A stretch of 64,000 nt of DNA from Thiomicrorhabdus sp. 6S3-12. Lineage in GTDB: Bacteria > Pseudomonadota > Gammaproteobacteria > Thiomicrospirales > Thiomicrospiraceae. Under the pieces are notes generated by a model, which was not told the DNA's origin, did no database searches, and worked only from the letters and a program-made list of their open reading frames with translations. The position numbers and the translations under genes are program-made. The stretch covers positions 141,878 to 205,877 of the forward strand of contig NZ_JAGETW010000006.1 of assembly GCF_017571475.1 (NCBI RefSeq), written 5' to 3'. Positions 19,077-28,382 of the stretch are shown one piece after another (positions within the stretch are counted from its first letter, which is position 1; each line of letters starts with the position of its first letter).

Positions 19077-21461
19077 TCAATTTCTCAAATCACTATTTAG
19101 CTCAATCACCACATCACGGCGGTTAAAGTTGATAAGGAACTTTACTCCTCTACCATTCTTGGTGCTTGTGTATGTCACCCATTGATATTCAGTTAGAACG
19201 AGCATAAATTCATCTTCATGACCTCGTAACTTGCTGTTGTCCTTGAGGGTTTTCTTAAGCGCTCCTAAATTGATGCCATTTTGTTGATAATAAGAAAGTT
19301 TTTGGTCAGTTGATATTATCAATCGTAAGAAATCTCTGGCTTTTTCTATCGCTGAATGTGATTGATATGCTTTTGTCGTCCTTGCATTCATCTCTTGTGA
19401 ATATTTATCGAGTTCATAAGCTGATTCAAGGTATTGAGGCTTTAAAGTCTTGCTATAGTTGCCATCCATTGCCTGAAGAATTACAGCTTCCTTAACTATT
19501 CTACTGGTTGCTTTATTTCTCTCTTCATTAATTGTTTTGTCTGCAAGCAGCTTTTCATTCTGGTTATATATTTCATTCCGCAGTTTTTGAGCAGAACTGT
19601 CTAATTCCATAACCATCCTTTCCTTATCACCACTCAACCAACCCAGCGGGCTAGCCTTTCCTTGAAGTCTTCTATCAAGAAGGTCATTAACAACATCGTA
19701 ATAGCCAGTCATGGAAGCGACGTTGAGGCCATTACCTCGTTCAACATCAATAAATCTTTGGCCAATCATATCTGGTTCATTTGTGATGTTGAAACGTGCT
19801 AGTAATCCTTTACTCCTTACTCTTTCATCAGTATAAAAAGGTGCTAACTTTTCCGGCTGGACAAGGATTATTCCATTAGCAACAGCACTATCAATTTTAA
19901 AACTACCCCCAGCATTACCTTTGCTTCTTGTTCTGCTATATGTACCGCCTTGAGAAGCCTTGATTAGAAAACTATCACTGATGTTTGCTTGATTTGCTTC
20001 AAATCTACCTAATAAATTGCTGAATACTTCATCCCCTTCATCCGTTGCAATCATGATGCTTCCCCCTTGCCTATGGCACTCTTCGGCCATGCCTTGGTCT
20101 GTAGATTCTTGGATATATAAGACAGGTTCGTGCATATCCTTAGATGTCATATTTTTTAATCGAGCAATCTCTAAAGCAATTTTTTCAATAGCTTTATCAT
20201 TGTGTCCTTTGCTGATTTCCTCCCCTAAGTTATTTTCAAGAGCTTTGATTTTGTTGTTAGTTGCTTTTTTCATTGATTCAGCAGCATGGACGCCATCTCT
20301 AAAGTTTTTCTTTAAGTCTCGTTCACGCTCAACTAAAGGTTTAACTAAATTATCGAAAAATGATGATTTGTAGGATCCCGTTCTTCCAGTCATTACCTCA
20401 ATAGAATTAACTGGTATTATTAATCCATGGTCTTCTTGTACCCAAACACTATTTCCATGACCGCTAGCAATGACGGGAAACATTCCTCTGACACAATAAG
20501 ACATTGGCATAAAAGTAAATTTGTGTAATGCCTCTGCTGCTTTAACAATATTGGTCGGTAGGAGTGTAGTAGGGAAATTACTTGCTTGAATCTCATATCG
20601 AGGCAGTGGTAAAGGCTTCTTAATCTTCTCAAACCCGCTTGATACTGATCGTTGAATATCATCAAACCGTTCCCGCCATGAATCCTCCCCACGTCTTGAG
20701 CTTTGGTTCATCAAGCCTTCAATCATTGCTTGAGCCGCTGATTCACTATATCCTTCTCTTGCTAACTTCATCCCTAACTTATTAATGGAATTATGCAAAT
20801 CTGAGCCTGCTAGAATTTGGTTGGCAGGGCTTAATTCTCCCTGACCACTCCTCGCGGGTTCGTTGGATGAAGTTAGGTTTGGGGCTATTGATTGCACAGC
20901 GGGATCATTGATATAGGTTGGCTCCCATATCTCACCATCATGATATTCAAATTGATATGAATCTGGTTTGTTACTACCACCAAAGTACCAAATTCTAGCC
21001 AATGTACTATTTTCATACGCCCATTTTAAGGGAAGGTTGAGCTGTTCATATAAACCTCTAGTAGCCGATTCTAGCTGTGAATGATGAACAGGCTTGCAGT
21101 GAACTACAATTCTGAATTTATCCTTATCAGTTGTATAGGAGTTATATACAAATCCTTTAATATCATGCTTCTGTAATGCTTTATAGACTTCTAACACGCT
21201 TGGCATTTTCCCTCCGTCTTCCAGCGGGCTATCAGCATCAATGATGATCATATGGTATTGAGCATCAGGGCTTATGTATTGCTTCTGTCTGATTTTTTCA
21301 GTCCAGTCAGGGGTACACATAAACCAAGGTTGATTATTCTTTTCAACACCTTCAATCAAGTTTTCTTTCTGGAAAGCACCTGCAAATTCTTCAAAGCTGA
21401 GATTTTGAATTTCAAAGTTTGGATTCTTTGCACCTTTGCCAATTGGGATTTGTAATTTCAT
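19077..21461 (-). CDS. Primase/DUF3987-type replication protein of the island
   Basis: A 794-residue protein. Residues about 60-180 resemble an archaeo-eukaryotic primase core (IIIDADSPLED, then FVYNSYTTDKDKFRIVVHCKP); a linker follows; residues about 330-620 look like a DUF3987 (YfjI-like) ATPase with a Walker A-type loop MTGRTGSYKSSFFD, a long coiled insertion, and MIATDEGDEVFSNLLG. The C-terminus is helical. Such primase-helicase fusions replicate phage satellites and P4-like islands. The ATG overlaps the stop of the AlpA-like gene (ATGA) and has GGGAGG upstream. Confidence 0.8.
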   Translation of the reverse strand: MKLQIPIGKGAKNPNFEIQNLSFEEFAGAFQKENLIEGVEKNNQPWFMCTPDWTEKIRQKQYISPDAQYHMIIIDADSPLEDGGKMPSVLEVYKALQKHDIKGFVYNSYTTDKDKFRIVVHCKPVHHSQLESATRGLYEQLNLPLKWAYENSTLARIWYFGGSNKPDSYQFEYHDGEIWEPTYINDPAVQSIAPNLTSSNEPARSGQGELSPANQILAGSDLHNSINKLGMKLAREGYSESAAQAMIEGLMNQSSRRGEDSWRERFDDIQRSVSSGFEKIKKPLPLPRYEIQASNFPTTLLPTNIVKAAEALHKFTFMPMSYCVRGMFPVIASGHGNSVWVQEDHGLIIPVNSIEVMTGRTGSYKSSFFDNLVKPLVERERDLKKNFRDGVHAAESMKKATNNKIKALENNLGEEISKGHNDKAIEKIALEIARLKNMTSKDMHEPVLYIQESTDQGMAEECHRQGGSIMIATDEGDEVFSNLLGRFEANQANISDSFLIKASQGGTYSRTRSKGNAGGSFKIDSAVANGIILVQPEKLAPFYTDERVRSKGLLARFNITNEPDMIGQRFIDVERGNGLNVASMTGYYDVVNDLLDRRLQGKASPLGWLSGDKERMVMELDSSAQKLRNEIYNQNEKLLADKTINEERNKATSRIVKEAVILQAMDGNYSKTLKPQYLESAYELDKYSQEMNARTTKAYQSHSAIEKARDFLRLIISTDQKLSYYQQNGINLGALKKTLKDNSKLRGHEDEFMLVLTEYQWVTYTSTKNGRGVKFLINFNRRDVVIELNSDLRN

Positions 21462-21778
21462 GCATCACCTCCCGTCTTTAGCTCAGAGTCAACAGGGGTT
21501 GCACCAACCATCTTTATTTCTTTTAAGTGTTCATGAGCCCAATCCATAACAGTTTCTTTTCTGTATAGGATTTTTCTTTTTCCCGCTTGGATGAATTTAG
21601 GGGCAGGGAAGCCAAAGAGCGTTCCTGTAGAGCGTGAGTTTTTAAGAGTATCTTCTGTAACACGAAGAATGGCTGAGACTTCCTTTGGTAACAGGAATTC
21701 AATCTCAGACTCAACAATGTCTGGGAGGTCGTTGTTTGTTGAGCTTGTTTTTAAATTTTGATGGGTATTTTTAGACAT
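21458..21778 (-). CDS. AlpA/excisionase-family DNA-binding protein
   Basis: A 106-residue protein with a MerR-like helix-turn-helix at about residues 29-80: LLPKEVSAILRVTEDTLKNSRSTG…GFPAPKFIQAGKRKILYRKETVMDW. The order helix-turn-helix then wing with a final strand and W is that of HTH_17/AlpA proteins, which activate integrase or act as excisionases in P4-like elements. It overlaps the replication gene by four bases, so the two are translated together. Confidence 0.82.
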   Translation of the reverse strand: MSKNTHQNLKTSSTNNDLPDIVESEIEFLLPKEVSAILRVTEDTLKNSRSTGTLFGFPAPKFIQAGKRKILYRKETVMDWAHEHLKEIKMVGATPVDSELKTGGDA

Positions 21779-22265
21779 AGTGATACCTGAATAATTTATT
21801 CAAGAATCACCAGCTTTGGATTGCATAACTGGGAGACAGCTTTTAATTCTATGGAAATGCTGCCCTTCTTGCTACATGGCTTTTAAGTGCCTTGAGTGTT
21901 GCCTCTGCGAGGTATGCCTATTGCTTACGTCGGCCAAACGTGTTGATTTTACTGTACTTAATTAAAAACTAAGTAAGTTATAGACTATTCTAATCTTTAA
22001 AGATCTATTAGTAAATAGCTAGATTTATCCCGCGTTCTTAGGAAGAGGAAAGCGGTTTTAAAAACTCTTTAAAACGAAAGAATAAGGCGGTAGGGGCGGT
22101 TATTTTCGCTATAAATCTTTATACGAAAGATAGTTAAATTATCGTCCGGACGGGGTAGAAGTAGTCAATCCAAATTCTTTTTAATTTATTTAGAATAATC
22201 ATAATTGCTTATTTTTTCAATTTTAAAGTTATACTAAATGAGAAATAATGCTGATGGGGTAGGGT
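21779..22265. other. Island control region between divergent transcription units
   Basis: Almost 490 bases without a gene, between the AlpA-like gene (minus) and the plus-strand gene at 22266. It must hold divergent promoters. A perfect 10-bp palindrome CGTCCGGACG at 22143-22152 could be an operator. AT-rich with short GGCGGT-type words near 22083-22103. No terminator or RNA recognised. Confidence 0.4.
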
Positions 22266-22667
22266 ATGTTTGGTTCTATTAAGTCTGCGTATAAAAAATC
22301 TCAAGCTGAAGAATTGCTTTCAAAAGTTTTAGTGGCTCATGATCCGTTTAGTCAGTTTAATGGAGAGCAAGATAAAGTTGCCAGCAATCTTATTGAAAAT
22401 GTTTGGAACGCTAGACCAAACATATTCTCTGGAAAAGAATTCGGAGAACGCCCTAATACAATATCTATATTACTGTTTGCTTTGGCTAATGGTCTTGAAC
22501 TAGAGAAAGATAGTACTTCAGCTAGGAATATTTACATTATGTGTATGAGTTCACTCTTTCAGGAAGTTGAAGAGAGAGCGGGAGCTTATAAGCTTGTAAA
22601 AGTTGATGATGTTTTGATAACCGCATCTTTAAATGTGTTTGAAAAGCATACTTTAAAAAATTGGTGA
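22266..22667 (+). CDS. Hypothetical protein upstream of the Wadjet-like operon
   Basis: A 133-residue soluble protein, no family recognised. It contains ARPNIFSGKEFGERPNTISILLFALANGLELE, which looks helical. A GGGGTAGGGT box precedes the ATG. It lies 120 bases before the SMC gene in the same orientation, so it might share the promoter, but the gap is long compared with the tight spacing of the four SMC-operon genes. A role in the system is possible but unsupported. Confidence 0.65.
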   Translation: MFGSIKSAYKKSQAEELLSKVLVAHDPFSQFNGEQDKVASNLIENVWNARPNIFSGKEFGERPNTISILLFALANGLELEKDSTSARNIYIMCMSSLFQEVEERAGAYKLVKVDDVLITASLNVFEKHTLKNW

Positions 22668-22787
22668 AATTGTCTAATCAATATATAGGATAAAGTTTGA
22701 CTTAAACTTCTGGGGAGGGGCGAGTACCTGATTTGAGCTCTAGAAAGAGTCTAAAGATGAGTGGCTATTTTTAAAGGAAGCAAATAA

Positions 22788-25700
22788 GTGAATTTCTTAA
22801 AAAAAGTAATATTGGTTAACTCTTGGCCTAATGGTAACGGTAAGATTCGCATCTTTGATGTTGACGGTGGAGCAATCCTGCAAGGCGGCAACGGCGCGGG
22901 TAAAACCAGCACATTAATTCTCCCATTACTTTTTTTTGGAGCGCGTCCTAAAGATGTTATGAAGGCTTCAAAGAAGCATAGTGATAACTTTATCGGTCGC
23001 TACCTTCCTACTGACAGTAGCTACATTGTTTTTGAATATGTGAAAAATAATCAAAGCAAGTTGGTTGTGGCTCACTCCCCCGATGGTGAAAATCTTTATT
23101 ACCTGTTTTGTGAGTCTGCATTTAGCGACAAACTTTTTCTAGATGAGCGTAACCGCTTTGTGAAAGTAGATAATCTTCGGAACCATCTGCAAATCAATAA
23201 TGGCGTTTCGGTTTATAAAAAACGATTCAGCACCGCCCAGTACCGCGAAATCATCCAGTCGGCTAAACGTTTGCCGTTAAGCCAAAATGACGCACGAACC
23301 ATTAATGAAGCAAAACAACGTTTCTCATTATGTGAAAAAAATGAGTCAATTGCCGGCTCGGAAAAAGTAGCGGTATCCATTATCAGTAGTAGCCCTAGTT
23401 TTCAATCAATCAAAGAACTTATTGCACAGGAAATTGAAGTGTTTGACGGTGGTGTGCAAGAGCAATTATCTAAAGAAACTAGTGTTAAAGAACTTCAACA
23501 GCAAGCTACAATTATTCGCCAAACAAAAGGCTTTTTGACCCATCAGGAGAAGGTCAGGGAGTTGTCCGTACTTAGTCGTGCCATTAGTAACCTCGAAAGA
23601 GATTTGGGCCAATTAAAGCATCAGGCTTTAAGTCGGTTTAATGAAGAAGAATCTTTGCTATCTCGCATCAAGGGCGAAATAGAAACTCGCATCACAGACT
23701 TCTCAAGTTACGAAAGTAAATACAATGAGCGCAATCGCCAATATAACGAGACTCTTAGCCAGTTAAGAGGTGATGTTTTAGATGCTCAAAGTCGTGTAAC
23801 CAAGTTAATAACTGATTTTCAGGCCTATCAAGAGCAAGGGATCGAAGATAAGCGTAGACAGGGTGAGAAGGTTGGTGAGCTAACTACAGAGATCCAATCC
23901 CTAAATCAGCTATTAGATAGCCTACAAGGTGCGTTCGATAAGATAGACCGGCTGTATCAAAGCCAGATAGAAGCATTAAAAGAGTCGTTTAACGAGCGTA
24001 TTAATTCGGAGAAAGAGCGATTATCCGACGAAAAGTCCAAAGAGGAATCCGTTCGGCTGGACATTCAGTCTAAACAGCAGGGAGATCTTGAAGTTTTGGG
24101 CACCAGTTTCCAAGAGAATCAACTGCAGAACAACAGATCCAAGGTCGATATTCAAGTGGAGATTGGGAAGCTGGAGCACCAAATTTCCTATCCATCCTCT
24201 TCTGAATTGGATCGCCTGATTACTCATAACAAGCAAATAAGTAGCGATCTGGCTGAGAAACAAGCTGCTAAATCCGAGCGCCTAGAGTTGCTTTCAGCTA
24301 TTCGGGATGAGCGCCACAGCAATACCGTAAAAATAGACAGAAACAAAGCTAGTCAAGAACGTCTGAAAGAACACTTGGGTACTCTTGGTACATCAATCGA
24401 AGACTGTAAGAAGTCGCTTCGTCATGTAGATTCCATGTTGTTCTTCAAAATTGCGAATCTAAGCCCTGAAAAAGCCAGCGTCGCATCAAGAGCCTTGACG
24501 TTGGAACTTCTTAAGACTCCTGTTAAAGAAGAGCTAGTAATCAATGGTGACGATAACGGATTGCTTGGCTTTGATATTGATACCAGTCACTTACCTCCGC
24601 AACAGGTTTTAGATAGAGAAGAGTTGGAGCGTGAACAATCCAAACTAGAGCAAGACAAGCAGCAAACACATGACAAACTTACCCAGTTTGCTCAAGAACG
24701 CACCGAGTTGGATAAGGAAGCCAGTACCCTTTATCGCCAGTTCAGTGCTGCCGAGGTTGAATTGGGTCAGATTAACCTAGAAATAGAACAGCTAGAGACA
24801 CGATTCAACCAATCTGAAATCGATATTAAAACCGAAACCCGTAAGCAACAAGAACAAGCCAAACAACGCAAACGTGACCAAGAGGTGTTGTTGAAACAAT
24901 GCCAAGAGAAAGAGGACACTCTATTAAGTGATTACGAATCAGCCAAGAAAAAGGTCAAGCAGGATTCTACAAGCAAGTTAGATGAGTCATTCGAGCGAAT
25001 TAGACTGAAAGAGGAATCCTTGCTCCAGTACGAATCTGAACAACGCCAAGAACTAGAACAGAGAATAGCAGAACTGGAAACAAAAAAACGTAACGACCTA
25101 ACTGAACAAGGGGCACGAGTTGAAGAAATTGACGCTTGTAGAAAGTCTATAGCGGAACAATCGAACAAGTTAAAAGAAGCAACAGACGCAAAAGCAGAGT
25201 ATGACCGTTATTCTGCATGGATTGATGGTGAGTATATCTATTTGTCAAAATGGGAAACAAAGCTCAATAAAGCCCAATCTGATCTGAGTAAAACAGTAGG
25301 TGAACACCAAAAACTTACAGAAGAATTTAGAAAGGCGTCTGAAGAACACAACACCAAGCTTACAGAATTGAATAAGACGCTACAACTTGCCAGCCATGAA
25401 GTGATTACACTACGCCAACTACTGGACGGGTATTTGTCTAGCATTCCTGCCAAGGAAAATAACGACACGCCCCCACCCGCGGACAGGCTTCAAAAACAGG
25501 TTAAATCTATTTTTCACGATATTGGTGAACACGATAATAACGGTAAGCATTTGTTTAGACGAGTTATGACCGGATTTAGGCAGTATCCAGAGTTATTTAC
25601 TCTTTGTAAGGACTTGTTACTTCAGGAGGGGTTTGACGAACTAGATACTGATAAGAACTGGAAAGTTTTAACCATTTCTCTTAGTCACCTTATGAGCGGA

Positions 25701-26477
25701 ACACTTGTTGAGCAGATTGACACCATCAAGCAGGTGTTTAACGCCAAGTCACAAGAGTTGGTGAGTCTGGATGAAAAACTAACTGAAACAGAAAGCAGAA
25801 TCACCTTAAAAGGCCGTGAAATCAGCCGACAATTCAATCAATCTGGAACCAAATTTGAAAACATTGATGAATTGGAAGTTAAAATTCACTCTAGTTTATC
25901 AAGATTGCCGTTTAGGAAGTCATTGGCAAAAGCTGCCAGCGCCTTTAATGAAGCGAAGTTATTAGCAGAGCATGAGTCACCATCAGATGTCTATTTTGAT
26001 GTGATTGCCAATGCTGTCAGGGATATTGCCGAACAAAAATCAGGGTTGGACGTATCGCAATTTATTGAAGTATCGGTACGAGTCAAAAACTCCAATGCCG
26101 ACCGTTGGCGAGAAGCGGTAAATGACCGAGAGCTTGAGGGTATTTCAAGTGAAGGATTGAGTTTCTTAATCCTTATTTCACTTTATGTGGCGATTAAGAA
26201 CGTAATCCAAAAAAATCACAGTGCTGTACTGCTTTGGTCGGTTGACGAGTTAAGCCGAATACATCCTGATAACACCCATGAATTAATGAAGATTCTTGAG
26301 AAGGAAAAAGTCCAGCTTTTCGGAGCTACTCCAAAGGCAGACCCTAAAGTGGTCGAAATTTTTAATCACTTTTATGAGATTAAAACAAAAGGTGGAATTC
26401 ACAAGTTTAGCGATAAGAGCCGTATTTCAGCCCAAGAAGCTATCTTGAGCCATATTCAATCGGTACGGGAGGGATAA
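22788..26477 (+). CDS. SMC/MukB-like ATPase of a Wadjet-like system (JetC-like)
   Basis: A 1229-residue SMC-type protein. Walker A QGGNGAGKTS at about residues 32-41, then a long coiled coil (about 230-1080, rich in Glu, Lys, Gln, with a globular hinge-like break near 545-600), and a C-terminal half-ATPase with signature EGISSEGLSFL (about 1117-1127) and Walker B VLLWSVDELSR (D1153, E1154). The N-terminal head resembles MukB/MksB/JetC rather than Rad50 or canonical Smc. GTG start with AAGGAAG upstream. First of four tightly packed genes. In Wadjet, JetC loop-extrudes plasmid DNA. The assignment rests on domain layout and gene company. Confidence 0.85.
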   Translation: MNFLKKVILVNSWPNGNGKIRIFDVDGGAILQGGNGAGKTSTLILPLLFFGARPKDVMKASKKHSDNFIGRYLPTDSSYIVFEYVKNNQSKLVVAHSPDGENLYYLFCESAFSDKLFLDERNRFVKVDNLRNHLQINNGVSVYKKRFSTAQYREIIQSAKRLPLSQNDARTINEAKQRFSLCEKNESIAGSEKVAVSIISSSPSFQSIKELIAQEIEVFDGGVQEQLSKETSVKELQQQATIIRQTKGFLTHQEKVRELSVLSRAISNLERDLGQLKHQALSRFNEEESLLSRIKGEIETRITDFSSYESKYNERNRQYNETLSQLRGDVLDAQSRVTKLITDFQAYQEQGIEDKRRQGEKVGELTTEIQSLNQLLDSLQGAFDKIDRLYQSQIEALKESFNERINSEKERLSDEKSKEESVRLDIQSKQQGDLEVLGTSFQENQLQNNRSKVDIQVEIGKLEHQISYPSSSELDRLITHNKQISSDLAEKQAAKSERLELLSAIRDERHSNTVKIDRNKASQERLKEHLGTLGTSIEDCKKSLRHVDSMLFFKIANLSPEKASVASRALTLELLKTPVKEELVINGDDNGLLGFDIDTSHLPPQQVLDREELEREQSKLEQDKQQTHDKLTQFAQERTELDKEASTLYRQFSAAEVELGQINLEIEQLETRFNQSEIDIKTETRKQQEQAKQRKRDQEVLLKQCQEKEDTLLSDYESAKKKVKQDSTSKLDESFERIRLKEESLLQYESEQRQELEQRIAELETKKRNDLTEQGARVEEIDACRKSIAEQSNKLKEATDAKAEYDRYSAWIDGEYIYLSKWETKLNKAQSDLSKTVGEHQKLTEEFRKASEEHNTKLTELNKTLQLASHEVITLRQLLDGYLSSIPAKENNDTPPPADRLQKQVKSIFHDIGEHDNNGKHLFRRVMTGFRQYPELFTLCKDLLLQEGFDELDTDKNWKVLTISLSHLMSGTLVEQIDTIKQVFNAKSQELVSLDEKLTETESRITLKGREISRQFNQSGTKFENIDELEVKIHSSLSRLPFRKSLAKAASAFNEAKLLAEHESPSDVYFDVIANAVRDIAEQKSGLDVSQFIEVSVRVKNSNADRWREAVNDRELEGISSEGLSFLILISLYVAIKNVIQKNHSAVLLWSVDELSRIHPDNTHELMKILEKEKVQLFGATPKADPKVVEIFNHFYEIKTKGGIHKFSDKSRISAQEAILSHIQSVREG

Positions 26478-26481
26478 AACT

Positions 26482-27120
26482 ATGCGTGATGATACGTTGA
26501 TGATTCGTCAGCTAACCAACGGGCAAGTATTATGTTCCGTTACAGCTCCCGATGCCGTGGCTTACTTGAAAACTGAGATAGGGCGCGAAAGTGTAGATGA
26601 TGCGCTGCATTATCAAGGTATGACTTTGGCGCATTCTGAATACCAAGACTACTGGTATGCCGTTTATAACGACCTAAACTTTAAGCCGGATGCCTCCGCT
26701 ATAAGAAGGGAACTACAGCACGTTTTCAATACGACAGAACCATTTTTGTCGTTTATGAAGCTGGTTATGGAGGCTAGTGGTGAAGACCAGTATCCCGATA
26801 TTGAGCATGACTTCTATTTTGGGAGTGTTTTATCGACCATCGAAAACAATGATACTCTTGCCAATGATCTTGTAAAGCTAACCAGCAAGGCTTTTTTCAA
26901 AAAGGCCAGTAACCGAAGTACGCATAGTGAACGATTGAGAACGGTTGTTGATCTTATGGAGTCCGAGGGGATTATTATTTCTGATGATTCTGGTAGCCAC
27001 TACACCTATACAGGTAAGCTTGCGTACCATATAGCTCTAGTAGAACGTGTGCTAGAGATTCAAGTGCCTGAATTGCTAGATGATGTTGAAGATGAGCAAG
27101 GTTCATTGGAGTTGGCTTAA
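26482..27120 (+). CDS. MukE/JetB-like winged-helix (KITE) subunit
   Basis: A 212-residue protein starting four bases after the SMC gene with GGAGGGAT as ribosome binding site. The C-terminal part shows a winged helix, HSERLRTVVDLMESEGIIISDDSG…YTYTGKLAYHIALVERVLE. Size and position fit the KITE subunits MukE, MksE and JetB (about 200-240 residues), which bind the kleisin. Sequence alone would not be enough; the neighbours drive the call. Confidence 0.7.
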   Translation: MRDDTLMIRQLTNGQVLCSVTAPDAVAYLKTEIGRESVDDALHYQGMTLAHSEYQDYWYAVYNDLNFKPDASAIRRELQHVFNTTEPFLSFMKLVMEASGEDQYPDIEHDFYFGSVLSTIENNDTLANDLVKLTSKAFFKKASNRSTHSERLRTVVDLMESEGIIISDDSGSHYTYTGKLAYHIALVERVLEIQVPELLDDVEDEQGSLELA

Positions 27121-28382
27121 TGAATCCATCCGAAATTAAGTTGCTTGGGGAAGCGATAGCTCAAAATGCACAGTTTTTATCCGACTTAGATTATGTTGAA
27201 TTAGATCCGCTAGAAAGAACCGACTTGCCTAGAAATATTGGGTTGCTAAAAAACGCCCGCGTTGTTGATGAGGTTGAAGATGGTTATTTTTACCCGGGTG
27301 AAAACTATGAACTTCTGAAAAAAGCGATTGGTTCAAGTCGATATGAAGCCGATACAACACCCGACATTGCTGAATGGCTGGAAAGGCTTTCTTTTTACGT
27401 CGCCAATTTCTTTGATTCATTGAGTAATGATGATGATGCAGTAACGAATCATAAGCGCCAAATTTACCGCCATATCCGACAGCTAGAATCGAAACTAAAT
27501 GTAGCAATCAGAGAGGCGGATTATCAGGTAAGCAATGAATTTGGCAACGTCAAAACCATTGAAGCCAAAACACGGTTATCACAGCATTATTTATCCATTA
27601 CAGAATCGATATTAGGTCGTTTAAGCCGGATTCAGTTCAGTAACCTTACCGGATTGCTGCCGTACCCTAATTCGGATATGGATGTGGTTATGGTTGAATT
27701 GGATAAAAAGCTTAATCGTTTGCGTGGGTATTTGCGAACGGTCATCCTAAAAATCCAAAAACTCAATATATCATTCAGAAAAATCGAAGCCCGAACCAAA
27801 AAGCTTAATCGCCTGTTAACAGCTATTCAGAACAAGGCAATTGAATTAGATGTGGAATTTGTCGATGTGAACAGCTTGCCACAGATTTTTCATAAGGTTG
27901 AATTGAACGGTATTATTCCAGTAGCGCACTTTAATGCCATATCCCCATCGGTATATGAAGAAAGCAGGTTCAGAGATATTGCTTCTAAGTTAAAGCTGAA
28001 TAGAGAGCAGGTTAAAAATAGAGAACAGAATAAAGACTATGTTGCGTATCAAGAAGATGAACCGATAGAGCAAGCAGAGGATTTGTTTGAAGTTCAATTC
28101 GAGCAAGAAAAACAAGTTTTTGTCGCATATCTGTTTAATTGTGGAGGTTCTGAGATTTCTTTAAGAGATTACTGGGAGTCCACGAGCTCTCTTTCTACAT
28201 TGGTTGATGTACGTTCATGGTTGTATGAAATGGTTAACTGGCTTGGGGAGTTGGAACAGGATATGGATAGCTATGAATTTAAGTTATTGCTAATCAAAGA
28301 ACCTGTTTGTGAAAAAACCGATGTGTTTATTGTTTCAGACGTAAAGACTCAATTTTCTAATAAGCCTGTTCAACATGTTTAA
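27120..28382 (+). CDS. MukF/JetA-like kleisin subunit
   Basis: A 420-residue mainly helical protein that begins at the TAATG overlap with the MukE-like gene. It has an N-terminal winged-helix-like part, a long middle helical region (about 100-270) with KRQIYRHIRQLESKL and LDKKLNRLRGYLRTVILKIQKLN, and a C-terminal acidic region (about 300-400). Size and order fit MukF/MksF/JetA kleisins that bridge the two SMC heads. The next gene starts eight bases before its stop. Kleisin identity is inferred from context. Confidence 0.68.
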   Translation: MNPSEIKLLGEAIAQNAQFLSDLDYVELDPLERTDLPRNIGLLKNARVVDEVEDGYFYPGENYELLKKAIGSSRYEADTTPDIAEWLERLSFYVANFFDSLSNDDDAVTNHKRQIYRHIRQLESKLNVAIREADYQVSNEFGNVKTIEAKTRLSQHYLSITESILGRLSRIQFSNLTGLLPYPNSDMDVVMVELDKKLNRLRGYLRTVILKIQKLNISFRKIEARTKKLNRLLTAIQNKAIELDVEFVDVNSLPQIFHKVELNGIIPVAHFNAISPSVYEESRFRDIASKLKLNREQVKNREQNKDYVAYQEDEPIEQAEDLFEVQFEQEKQVFVAYLFNCGGSEISLRDYWESTSSLSTLVDVRSWLYEMVNWLGELEQDMDSYEFKLLLIKEPVCEKTDVFIVSDVKTQFSNKPVQHV

